Shown piece by piece: positions 1-6,588 of a DNA stretch of 15,893 nt; the first letter of the stretch is position 1, and every line of letters begins with the position of its first letter. Source of the stretch: CAZYWA01 sp964650975 [NCBI: uncultured bacterium]. Lineage in GTDB: Bacteria; JADJOY01. Both the position numbers and the translations under genes were made by a program. Under the pieces are notes generated by a model that saw nothing but the letters and a program-made list of their open reading frames with translations, was not told the origin of the DNA and did no database searches. The DNA lies in assembly GCA_964650975.1 (NCBI GenBank), contig CAZYWA010000148.1, forward strand, positions 1-15,893, written 5' to 3'.

Positions 1-537
1 CGTGACGTCGCCGACACCGAACGGGTGGGGGGAGAAGGCCGCGAACGCGGGGCTGAGGCGGGTGCCGGTGTTCCGCGCCAGTACCGTGGCACCGTTCGAC
101 GAGCCCACCAGCGCATCGACGTCGCCATCGCCATCGAGGTCGCCGAAGGTGAGCACCGCGTTCGAGCCGGCGTCGGCGAGCCCGAACGGGTTGGTCGAGA
201 CGGGGGCGAACGCCGGGCTGATGGCACTTCCGGTGTTGCGGAAGAACAGCGTGTTGCCGCTGGCGTCACCCACCAGCGCGTCGAGATCGCCGTCGCCGTC
301 GATGTCGACGAGCGCGGGCGCCGGTTCGCCGGCCGCGGCGCTCGTGAGCCCGAACGGATTGGCGACCTTGGCGGCGAAGGCCGGCGGCGGGAGCGTGTCG
401 GCGAGCGCCAGCCCGCGGCCCAGCGGGGACGCGGCGACCAGCCAGCCGGCGAGCACCCATCCGGCCGATCGATGACGCGAATGGAATGGCGGCGCACCCG
501 CTTGGCGCGATTGCGTGGCGTCGACTTCGGTCGTCAT
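1..537 (-). CDS. Secreted FG-GAP/VCBS repeat protein, N-terminal part (runs off window)
   Basis: This frame is open from an ATG at 535-537 to the left edge, giving 179 residues without a stop. The protein begins with a basic N-region and a hydrophobic stretch (residues about 26-46, ending ALA before Asp47) that looks like a Sec signal peptide. Two repeats follow, each with a calcium-binding loop of the type DIDGDGDLD and with NPFG and FRNTG/ARNTG markers. The mature N-terminus (DTLPPPAF, then NPFGLTS) matches that of the complete protein encoded just upstream (GTLPVPAF, then DPFGITS), so the two are tandem paralogues. A GGGGGAAG purine run lies just upstream of the ATG and supports this start. 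The likely role is an exported calcium-binding beta-propeller or adhesin-like protein; no enzymatic domain is visible. The gap to the upstream gene (538-656) has no clear promoter. The true length is unknown because the C-terminus lies outside the window. Confidence 0.82.
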   Translation of the reverse strand, partial: MTTEVDATQSRQAGAPPFHSRHRSAGWVLAGWLVAASPLGRGLALADTLPPPAFAAKVANPFGLTSAAAGEPAPALVDIDGDGDLDALVGDASGNTLFFRNTGSAISPAFAPVSTNPFGLADAGSNAVLTFGDLDGDGDVDALVGSSNGATVLARNTGTRLSPAFAAFSPHPFGVGDVT

Positions 538-656
538 GCACTTCCCCCCGCGGATGGCACGGCGCGCCGCCACGCGGCGAGCACCCGGCGCGGATCCTAC
601 CGTAGCGGGTGCCGGGGAGCCGATTCGATGGAACCGAGGATCAGCCGGCCGAGGCG

Positions 657-2480
657 CTACGGCGAGGTCGAGCTCCAGCTGCCCGTGCCACCGGACTCGA
701 AGCCGTCCTCGAAGACCAGCTGACGGGTCAGGTTGCGCACCAGGACCGTGGCGCCCGACGCGGTGCCGAGGAACGCGTCGAGATCGCCGTCGCCGTCGAT
801 GTCGGCGAACGTCGGCGTCGACGAGGTGTTGCCCGCCGCCGAGATCCCGAATGGATCGTTTCCCGCGCTGACGAAGGCCGGGCTGGTGATCGAACCCGAG
901 TTGCGGAACCCGACGACGGTGCCCGAGGCGGTACCGACCCACACGTCGAGGTCGCCGTCGCCATCGAGGTCCGCGAAGCTGGGTGCCGCGTCGACGCCCA
1001 CGTCCGCCAAGCCGAACGGATCGATCGAGACGAATGTGAAGGCCGGCGCGATCGCGGAGCCAGTGTTCCGGAAGAACCACAGATCGCCGTTGGCGTTTCC
1101 CACCAGCGCGTCGAGGTCGCCGTCGCCGTCGAGGTCGGCGAGCGCGGGGCTGGCGTCCGCGCCGACGTTGGCGAGGCCGAAGGGATTGGCCGACGCGAAG
1201 ACGAACGCCGGCGATACCGCCGTGCCCGTGTTGCGGAAGAGATACGTGCTGCCGCTGGTCCCGCCGGCGAGAGCGTCGAGATCGCCATCCCCGTCGACGT
1301 CGGCGAACGTGACGACGTGGGCCGAGCTCACGCTGCTGAGGCCGAACGGATTGCTGGAAGCCGCCGCGAACGCCGGCGACGCGAGGTTCCCGGTGTTGCG
1401 GAAGAAGAACGTCGCGCCCGAGCCGTCGCTCAAGAAGGCATCGACGTCGCCGTCTCCGTCGATGTCGGCGAACCGCGGGGTCTGGGGGTTGGCGGTCGTC
1501 AGGCCGTAAGGATTCAGCTGCACCGGGGCGAAGAGCGGCGCCGGCTGGGCGCTCTGCACGTTCCGGAAGAGATACGAGTGCCCCGACGAATTGCCGACCA
1601 GCAGGTCGAGATCGCCGTCTCCGTCGATGTCACCCCACGCTGCCGCCGCTCCGGCTCCGGCGTAGGTGATGCCGAACGGGTAGGTGACGCCCGCCGCGAA
1701 TGCCGGGCTGTGGGCGGTGCCGGTGTTGCGGAAGAAGGTACTCACTCCATCGTCGTTCTCGACCAGCGCGTCGAGGTCGCCGTCGCCGTCCAGGTCCGCG
1801 AAGGACGGCGTCGCGTAGGTGCCGACGTTCGCCAGACCGAACGGGTTGGTCGACGGCGATCCGAAAGCCGGCGAGGTGGCGTTTCCCACGTTTCGCGCGA
1901 ACACCACGTCTCCGGCGTCGGTGCCCACGAAGGCATCGAGGTCGCCGTCGCCGTCGATGTCGGCGAACGCCGGGCTCGCGGCTCCGCTCACGCTCGCCAG
2001 CCCGAACGGATCCGAGGACGGCGGCGCGAACGAAGGACTGGTGGCGGTGCCGGTGTTCTCGAGGAACCAGAGGGTGCCGAGGTAGTCCCCGATCATCGCG
2101 TCGAGGTTGCCGTCGCCGTCGAGGTCGGCGAAGCGTGGCGCGCTTCCCGCGAACTGGTAGGGAAAGCCGAACGGGTTGACCGAGTCAGGGGCGAACGCGG
2201 CGCTGCGGGCGGTGCCGGTGTTGCGGAAGAAGTGGATCTTCTTGTTGAAGGCACCCACGAAGACGTCGAGGTCGCCATCGCCGTCGATGTCCACGAGGAC
2301 CGGGACGGCGTAGTTGAAAACGCTGGTGATCCCGAATGGATCGGCGAGCGGGGTCGTGAAGGCTGGAACCGGCAGCGTTCCGGCGCGCGCCGAACGCGCG
2401 CCGAACGGCGATGACGCGATCAGCCACGTGGCGAGCAACCCGGTGGCGGCGCCGCGCCGGAGCGGGGTGGTGACGAGCAT
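657..2480 (-). CDS. Secreted ten-repeat FG-GAP/VCBS protein with DGFESG C-terminal tail
   Basis: The 607-residue product has a Sec signal peptide (residues 1-33, cleavage after ARA, before GTLPVPAF). Ten repeats of about 55 residues follow (about 47-588), each with NPFG, a D-x-DGDGDLD-x-hydrophobic loop and an FRNTG strand. Such loops bind Ca2+ in FG-GAP/VCBS (integrin alpha-like) domains, which normally fold as beta-propeller blades. Repeat 2 has DGDGNLD and repeat 6 DGDGDVD; all keep the acidic ligands. The protein ends in VFEDGFESGGTGSWSS plus three residues, a tail that resembles the end of an unrelated secreted protein at 11561-12796. A GGGGGAAC run precedes the ATG, as in the downstream paralogue. 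No protease, lectin or hydrolase domain is seen, so the role (surface structure, adhesion, calcium binding) is inferred. Long open frames on the opposite strand are produced by the repeat bias and are not genes. Confidence 0.9.
   Translation of the reverse strand: MLVTTPLRRGAATGLLATWLIASSPFGARSARAGTLPVPAFTTPLADPFGITSVFNYAVPVLVDIDGDGDLDVFVGAFNKKIHFFRNTGTARSAAFAPDSVNPFGFPYQFAGSAPRFADLDGDGNLDAMIGDYLGTLWFLENTGTATSPSFAPPSSDPFGLASVSGAASPAFADIDGDGDLDAFVGTDAGDVVFARNVGNATSPAFGSPSTNPFGLANVGTYATPSFADLDGDGDLDALVENDDGVSTFFRNTGTAHSPAFAAGVTYPFGITYAGAGAAAAWGDIDGDGDLDLLVGNSSGHSYLFRNVQSAQPAPLFAPVQLNPYGLTTANPQTPRFADIDGDGDVDAFLSDGSGATFFFRNTGNLASPAFAAASSNPFGLSSVSSAHVVTFADVDGDGDLDALAGGTSGSTYLFRNTGTAVSPAFVFASANPFGLANVGADASPALADLDGDGDLDALVGNANGDLWFFRNTGSAIAPAFTFVSIDPFGLADVGVDAAPSFADLDGDGDLDVWVGTASGTVVGFRNSGSITSPAFVSAGNDPFGISAAGNTSSTPTFADIDGDGDLDAFLGTASGATVLVRNLTRQLVFEDGFESGGTGSWSSTSP
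717..2342 (-). repeat. Ten tandem ~165-bp coding repeats (VCBS/FG-GAP units)
   Basis: The coding sequence repeats with a period of about 165 bp. The best-conserved core of each unit encodes the aspartate-rich loop DGDGDLD and is nearly identical in DNA at about 165-bp steps (around 780, 945, 1110, 1275, 1440, 1605, 1770, 1935, 2100 and 2265). Flanking parts of each unit differ more. The downstream paralogue (1-537) carries the same unit, so recombination between units or between the two genes is possible. Confidence 0.85.
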
Positions 2481-2694
2481 GTGTTCCCCCGTGATCGGAC
2501 CAGGTCTGGGATGTCCATTATGGCGCGAGGACGGGGCTCGGCGGCTCGATCGCGCCCATTTCCCGCCAGTGGTGCCGCGCGGATACGTTTCGCGGATTGC
2601 GCTCGGGGCGGGTCAGCGCCGACGCGAGCCTCGGCGCCGCGCGCGACGCCCAGCCGCGAACCATCCGAGCGAGCTCTCGTGGAGTCCGGTCCTC
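2481..2694. other. Divergent intergenic region between VCBS gene and ABC operon
   Basis: This 214-bp gap separates the leftward VCBS gene from the rightward ABC operon. On the minus strand a CATAAT sequence (2517-2522) lies 37 bp before the VCBS start and could be a -10 box, but no matching -35 is visible. No plus-strand promoter was recognised. The ABC ATPase frame stays open upstream through this region, but that translation is Arg/Ala/Pro-rich and unlike the family, so I treat it as non-coding. Confidence 0.4.
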
Positions 2695-3711
2695 GTGGCA
2701 CAGACGGTCATCGAATGCCGTGATGTCGGCAAGACCTATCGCGCGCATCTGCGCGGGACCGGTGCGCTGGGCGTGCTGCGGGGCTTCGTGCGGCGGCAGG
2801 TTCGCGAGCACGTGGCGCTCGAGGGCGTCGAGCTGGTGGTCGAGGCCGGCGAGATCGTGGGCCTGATCGGCGCCAACGGCGCGGGCAAGACGACACTGGT
2901 CAAGTGCCTGACCGGGATCGTGCCGGTGACCACCGGCGCTTGCCGGCTCTTCGGCCGTGACGCGTTCCAGCTCACACGCGCCGAGAAGCGCCGCATGTCG
3001 GTGGTCATGGGGCAGCGCTCGCAGCTCTGGTGGGACATCCCGGCGATCGACTCGTTCCGCTTGCTGCGCGAGATCTATCAGGTCCCGGGCGAGCGGTTCG
3101 AGCAGCGAGTCCACGAGCAGGCGGAGCGCCTCGCGGTGTCGGACCGCCTGGACGTCCAGCTTCGCCAGCTGTCGCTCGGCGAGCGCATGAAGATGGAGAT
3201 CATCGGGGCCTTCCTGCACGACCCGGAGGTCGTGTTCCTGGACGAGCCGACCATCGGTCTCGACTTGCTTTCGCAGGAGACGATCCGAGCCTTCCTGCGC
3301 GACGTGAACCGCGAGCGTGGCACCACCGTGGTGCTCACCTCGCACGACATGGCCGACATCGAGGAAACCTGCGACCGGCTGGTGATCCTCGATTCGGGCC
3401 ACGTGCTCTTCGACGGCGACCTGGTGGCGCTCCGGCGCCGGTTCGTGGGCCGGCGCGCGGTGGAGGTGCACCTCGAGCCGGCGTCGCGGGCGTGGTCGCC
3501 CGAGCTGGAACCGGAGCTCGCTCGGTTCGGCGCGGTGCTGGTTCGCGAGGCGCCGCGCGCGCTCACCTTCGAGGTGTCGGCCGAGCAGTGCCAGCCGTTC
3601 ATCCAGCACCTCTTCGACCTCTTCCAGGTGCGCGATCTGGCGGTCGAGCGCCAGCCACTCGAGCACCTGATCCGCGAGATCTTTCGCTCCGGCGAGGTCG
3701 CCCAATCGTGA
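2695..3711 (+). CDS. ABC exporter ATP-binding protein (COG4586-like)
   Basis: This 338-residue ATPase energises the two membrane proteins encoded directly downstream. It has Walker A GANGAGKT (59-66), a GQRSQLWWD segment at the Q-loop, the signature LSLGER (159-164) in place of LSGGQ, Walker B FLDEPTIGLD with the catalytic pair D183-E184, and the switch His217 in TSHD. The QLWWD and LSLGER variants are typical of the uncharacterised export ATPases grouped as COG4586. A C-terminal extension of about 100 residues follows the nucleotide-binding domain, as in NatA-like subunits. I chose the GTG at 2695 because a GGAG (2681-2684) precedes it and homology begins just after it. The stop overlaps the next gene's start by 4 bp (GTGA), indicating translational coupling. 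The substrate is unknown. Confidence 0.9.
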   Translation: MAQTVIECRDVGKTYRAHLRGTGALGVLRGFVRRQVREHVALEGVELVVEAGEIVGLIGANGAGKTTLVKCLTGIVPVTTGACRLFGRDAFQLTRAEKRRMSVVMGQRSQLWWDIPAIDSFRLLREIYQVPGERFEQRVHEQAERLAVSDRLDVQLRQLSLGERMKMEIIGAFLHDPEVVFLDEPTIGLDLLSQETIRAFLRDVNRERGTTVVLTSHDMADIEETCDRLVILDSGHVLFDGDLVALRRRFVGRRAVEVHLEPASRAWSPELEPELARFGAVLVREAPRALTFEVSAEQCQPFIQHLFDLFQVRDLAVERQPLEHLIREIFRSGEVAQS

Positions 3712-4541
3712 AGCCGAGCGCCCCGGCGAGCGAGGAGCTCGCACTGCTGCCGCACGTGGTGGCCTACGAATGGCGCAAGGCCACCGCGTTCCGCGCCGGA
3801 TTTCTCTTCAACGAGCTGATGCGCGGTCTGCCGCGGCCGGTGGTCATGGGATTCGTGTACCTGGCGATGTTCAAGAGCTCGGGTGCCGCACAGCTCGGCG
3901 GCTACACGCTCGCCGCCTTGATCCAGTACCTGGTGTGGACCGCGGCGATCCAGAAGTGCGTGCCGGATTGGCGCAGCCTCGATCTCTCGGAGCAGATCTT
4001 CGACGGCTACGTGACCAAGTACCTGGTCATGCCGGTGAGCTACTTCACGCTCTTGTGGGGGCGGTTCATCCAGTTCGCCCTGGTGCAGCTGGCGGCGGCG
4101 CTGCTCTTCTGGGGAGCGGGTGCCCTGGTGGCGCCCTCGTGGTGGCCGCACCCGGCGAGCACGGTGGCGTTCCTCGAGGCCTGCACGCTGCTGGCGCTCG
4201 GGACGTGCTGCTACTGGCTCACGTTCTTCATCCTCAACTGCCTGGCGTTCTGGCTCGACGTGGTGTGGAGCCTGCTCAACATGTTCCAGTTCGTGTCGGC
4301 GTTCGTGTCCGGGCTGCTGGTTCCGGTGGCGCTGATGCCGGACCGTCTCCGCGGCGTCTTCGAGCTCTTGTTTCCGTACTGGACCGTCAACGCGACGGTC
4401 GAGATCCTGCTGGGCCGGCTCGACAGCGCGGATTTCGTGCGCGGGCTCGGCGTGCTGCTGGTGTCACTCGCCGCGCTCGACGGGCTCGCGATGCTCGCCT
4501 GGCGGCGCGGGCTCAGGCGATACGCCGGGGTCGGGGCGTGA
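3708..4541 (+). CDS. ABC-2 type permease, first subunit (COG4587-like)
   Basis: The 277-residue product starts at a GTG that overlaps the ATPase stop. It has about six hydrophobic segments, starting near residue 35 (around RPVVMGFVYLAMF), then around 60-80, 110-135, 150-185, 190-215 and near the C-terminus. There is no periplasmic signal or soluble domain. Together with the upstream ATPase and the next gene it forms a three-gene export system of the COG4586/COG4587/COG3694 kind, in which two different membrane proteins form a heterodimeric channel. The end (TGA) overlaps the next ATG by one base. The assignment rests on layout and topology more than on single motifs, because ABC-2 permeases are poorly conserved. 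The transported compound cannot be inferred. Confidence 0.82.
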   Translation: MKPSAPASEELALLPHVVAYEWRKATAFRAGFLFNELMRGLPRPVVMGFVYLAMFKSSGAAQLGGYTLAALIQYLVWTAAIQKCVPDWRSLDLSEQIFDGYVTKYLVMPVSYFTLLWGRFIQFALVQLAAALLFWGAGALVAPSWWPHPASTVAFLEACTLLALGTCCYWLTFFILNCLAFWLDVVWSLLNMFQFVSAFVSGLLVPVALMPDRLRGVFELLFPYWTVNATVEILLGRLDSADFVRGLGVLLVSLAALDGLAMLAWRRGLRRYAGVGA

Positions 4542-5344
4542 TGCGCGGCGCCGACTCCCTCGTTCAGCACTTGCGGATCGCGTGGCAGTACGCGCGCATC
4601 GGAGTGATCCGCAAGTCCCAGTTCAAGGTGGAGTTCTGGAGCCAGGTGTTGATGGACTGCTGCTGGTACGGGGCGCACGTGGCCGTCTTCGAGGTGCTCT
4701 ATTCGCACGTGACGGACATCGCGGGCTGGAACCGAGAGCAGTTCCGGGTGCTGCTCGCGTTTCTCTTCGTGTCCGACGCGTTCATGATGATCTGGCTCGG
4801 CCGGATGTGGCGCTTCTGGCGCGACGTGAAGGACGGCCGCCTCGATCCATTCCGGGTGCGGCCCGCCTCGACGCTCTTTCTCTACGGCTTCCAGGAGTTC
4901 TCGGTGGAGGGCTGCGTCAACATGGCGATCGCGCTCGCCTACCTGACCTACGCCGTGGCGCGCGCCAGCGTGCACGTGACCGTGGCGCGCGTGGCCATGA
5001 CGCTGGTCGCGATCCTGCTCTCGTGGTGGGTCCGCACGCTGATCTTGACCCTCTACGCCATCGTCGACCTGTGGATGGTGGGATCGGACGCGGGGCGGTT
5101 CCTTCAGGAGATGCTGCACGCGACGGCCGATCGTCCCGCGGACGTGTTCGGCGCGCGGCTGCGCACGTTCCTGCTCTACGTCATCCCGGTCGGCGCTCTG
5201 ACGCAGGTGCCGGCGGCCCTGGTGCTGGGCCGCTACGGCTGGGGCGGCGGTTTGCTGGCCGTGGGCTGGCTGGTGGCGCTGGGCCTCGCGGTGTTCGCGG
5301 CGTGGAATGCGAGCTTCCGGCGCTACGAGTCGGCGATGGGGTGA
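4541..5344 (+). CDS. ABC-2 type permease, second subunit (COG3694-like)
   Basis: The 267-residue membrane protein starts at the ATG within TGATG, overlapping the upstream stop by one base. An in-frame GTG directly before it is an alternative start. The N-terminal region (WQYARIGVIRKSQFKVEFWSQ) and the motif DGRLDPFRVRP after the second or third helix resemble the ABC-2 family members annotated as COG3694/PF06182. About six helices follow. It is the last gene of the exporter operon; a leftward TetR gene ends 19 bp beyond its stop, and no convincing terminator hairpin with a T-run is seen between them. It most likely pairs with the product of the upstream permease gene. Confidence 0.85.
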   Translation: MRGADSLVQHLRIAWQYARIGVIRKSQFKVEFWSQVLMDCCWYGAHVAVFEVLYSHVTDIAGWNREQFRVLLAFLFVSDAFMMIWLGRMWRFWRDVKDGRLDPFRVRPASTLFLYGFQEFSVEGCVNMAIALAYLTYAVARASVHVTVARVAMTLVAILLSWWVRTLILTLYAIVDLWMVGSDAGRFLQEMLHATADRPADVFGARLRTFLLYVIPVGALTQVPAALVLGRYGWGGGLLAVGWLVALGLAVFAAWNASFRRYESAMG

Positions 5345-5363
5345 CGCCCTCGCCGGGCCACTC

Positions 5364-6026
5364 TCAAGCCGGGGTGCGGATGAGCAACTCGAGGATCGCG
5401 GCCGCATGGGCCGCGATCGCCTCCGGGCGTGCCGGATCGCGCCCGGTGAGTCGCTTGCATTCGGGAGCGGCGGTGAAGATCGTCGAGGCCGCGCCGATCA
5501 GGATGTAGTAGAGGTGCGCGACCGGGATGCGCGCGGGCAGCAGCCCTTCGGTCTGGGCTTCCCGGGCGATCGCCTCGAAGAGCTCGTAGAAGCGCCGCAG
5601 GTGGCGGTCCACCAGCCACTTCATGCGCGCGCCGTCGTGCTTCCCTTCCTGGACCATGAGCCGCATCTGGTCGGGATGGTGGGCGACGAAGTGGACCAGC
5701 CGGTCGAGTAGCGTCCCTAGCCGCTCGCGGACGTCGCCCTGGGCGAGCAGTGGGGCGGCTTCGGCGAGCTCGCGGTCGAGGTCTGCGAACATCGAGTCGA
5801 CCGCGGCCTTCCAGAGCTTCTCCTTGCTGCGGAAGTGATAGGTGATGAGGCCCTGGTTGGCGCCAGCCGCGGCCGCGATCTCGCGCGTCGAGGCACCCTC
5901 GTAGCCGCGATCGGCGAAGGCCCGGCGCGCGGCGGCCACGATCCGCGCGCGCGAGTCCTCGGCGGGGCCGGGCACGGCGCCGCGCGCCGCGCGAGGGCGA
6001 GCTGGCTTCCGGGGCGCGCGGGGCAT
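5364..6026 (-). CDS. TetR/AcrR family transcriptional regulator (first)
   Basis: The 220-residue protein has a classic TetR N-terminal DNA-binding domain: helix-turn-helix around residues 27-73, containing RRAFADRGYEGASTREIA and GLITYHFRSKEKLW. The C-terminal ligand-binding and dimerisation domain is all-alpha. The first 24 residues are Pro/Arg/Ala-rich and probably disordered. The gene is divergent from the membrane protein-monooxygenase-acyltransferase set. A perfect palindrome at 6078-6093 lies between them and is the natural candidate for its operator. No strong ribosome binding site precedes the ATG, though AGGG lies nearby. Family knowledge predicts a repressor released by a small hydrophobic ligand, possibly the substrate of the neighbouring monooxygenase. 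Confidence 0.92.
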   Translation of the reverse strand: MPRAPRKPARPRAARGAVPGPAEDSRARIVAAARRAFADRGYEGASTREIAAAAGANQGLITYHFRSKEKLWKAAVDSMFADLDRELAEAAPLLAQGDVRERLGTLLDRLVHFVAHHPDQMRLMVQEGKHDGARMKWLVDRHLRRFYELFEAIAREAQTEGLLPARIPVAHLYYILIGAASTIFTAAPECKRLTGRDPARPEAIAAHAAAILELLIRTPA

Positions 6027-6054
6027 GAGTGGACCCTAGTCGCGATTTATTCGG

Positions 6055-6084
6055 TTGACAAGTCTTTCTCATCCTGGTTATTCA
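6055..6084 (+). promoter_or_regulatory. Predicted sigma70-type promoter for the monooxygenase operon
   Basis: A perfect -35 box TTGACA (6055-6060) is followed, after 17-18 bp, by TTATTC/TATTCA (6078-6084) as a -10 candidate. The predicted start of transcription would fall near 6091, giving a 5' leader of about 28 nt with a GGAG ribosome binding site before the GTG at 6119. The -10 is weak, but the same TTGACA...TATTCA arrangement recurs at the second TetR promoter. Confidence 0.55.
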
Positions 6085-6093
6085 TGTGAATAA
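6078..6093. promoter_or_regulatory. Palindromic operator candidate for the first TetR regulator
   Basis: The sequence TTATTCATGTGAATAA is a perfect inverted repeat with 7-bp arms (TTATTCA / TGAATAA) and a TG spacer. It lies between the divergent regulator and its likely target genes and covers the predicted -10 region of the rightward promoter, the usual place for a TetR repressor site. A second TTATTC (6047-6052) lies 31 bp upstream, about three helical turns. Confidence 0.65.
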
Positions 6094-6118
6094 TCGCAGA
6101 GGGAGAAGGAGACCATCC

Positions 6119-6574
6119 GTGCAGATCCGCAATCCCGCGCTCACCGCCGCCAAGGTGCTGCTCACCCTGACCGCGCTCGAGTTCTTCGGGCCCATCGTCC
6201 GCGACACCGGGGCCAGCCACCTGTTCAACCCCGACTGGACCGGGCACGCCCGCGTGCATCTGGTGTGGCTGCTCGGCTTCATGGGGACCTCGGGCCTCAT
6301 GAACCTCTACCTGCTGTGGTTGCGACGGCCGTCCGACGAGCGCGACGTGCACCTGGCCGCGGCGCTGCAGTGCTGCAACCTCGCCGGTTTCTGGCTGGCC
6401 TACTTCCTGGGGCCCGCGTACGCGGGCGTGATCGCGGTGCCCGGCGTCCACGTCAAGATCCTGGGCTGGGACGAGAACGTGTTCGGCTTCGCGATCTTCA
6501 CCACGCTCGTGGGAACCGCGCTGGCGCTGCTGGCGCGCGCGCACCTCGCGATGCGCGCGCTGGCCGCGCGCTGA
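6119..6574 (+). CDS. Small four-helix membrane protein, unrecognised
   Basis: The 151-residue product has four hydrophobic segments (about 7-27, 47-67, 76-100 and 118-140). It carries short conserved-looking polar stretches: EFFGPIVRDTGASHLFNPDW in the first loop, with His43 and His47 just after it, and GWDEN before the last helix. I do not recognise the family with certainty. The GTG at 6119 was chosen because GGAG (6108-6111) lies 7 bp upstream; an earlier in-frame GTG (6086) lies inside the operator palindrome and is unlikely to be used. It is the first gene of the set repressed by the divergent TetR gene and lies 14 bp before the monooxygenase gene. It may act with the monooxygenase at the membrane; this is inferred from position only. 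Confidence 0.75.
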   Translation: MQIRNPALTAAKVLLTLTALEFFGPIVRDTGASHLFNPDWTGHARVHLVWLLGFMGTSGLMNLYLLWLRRPSDERDVHLAAALQCCNLAGFWLAYFLGPAYAGVIAVPGVHVKILGWDENVFGFAIFTTLVGTALALLARAHLAMRALAAR

Positions 6575-6588
6575 GCGGAGGAGCGTCG

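Noticed and set aside
581-612. GCACCCG / CGGGTGC inverted repeat between the two VCBS genes as a terminator
   Set aside because: The arms are 7 bp, the loop is 18 bp and there is no T-run, so it is within what chance gives in GC-rich DNA.
609-2414. Long plus-strand open frame with repeated VEVAVAVEVGE-like sequence
   Set aside because: It is the antisense reading of the 165-bp VCBS repeats. The minus-strand frame has a signal peptide, calcium-binding loops and a ribosome binding site, while this frame is Arg/Val/Glu low-complexity without a sensible start.
2314-2694. Upstream extension of the ABC ATPase frame
   Set aside because: The added residues are Arg/Pro/Ala-rich, overlap the VCBS gene and its upstream region, and have no family match. 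The GTG at 2695 has a ribosome binding site and fits the family start.
3030-3700. Plus-strand frame before the first permease
   Set aside because: It lies within the ATPase gene, is Arg/Ala/Pro-rich, and only the part from the GTG at 3708 resembles a membrane protein.
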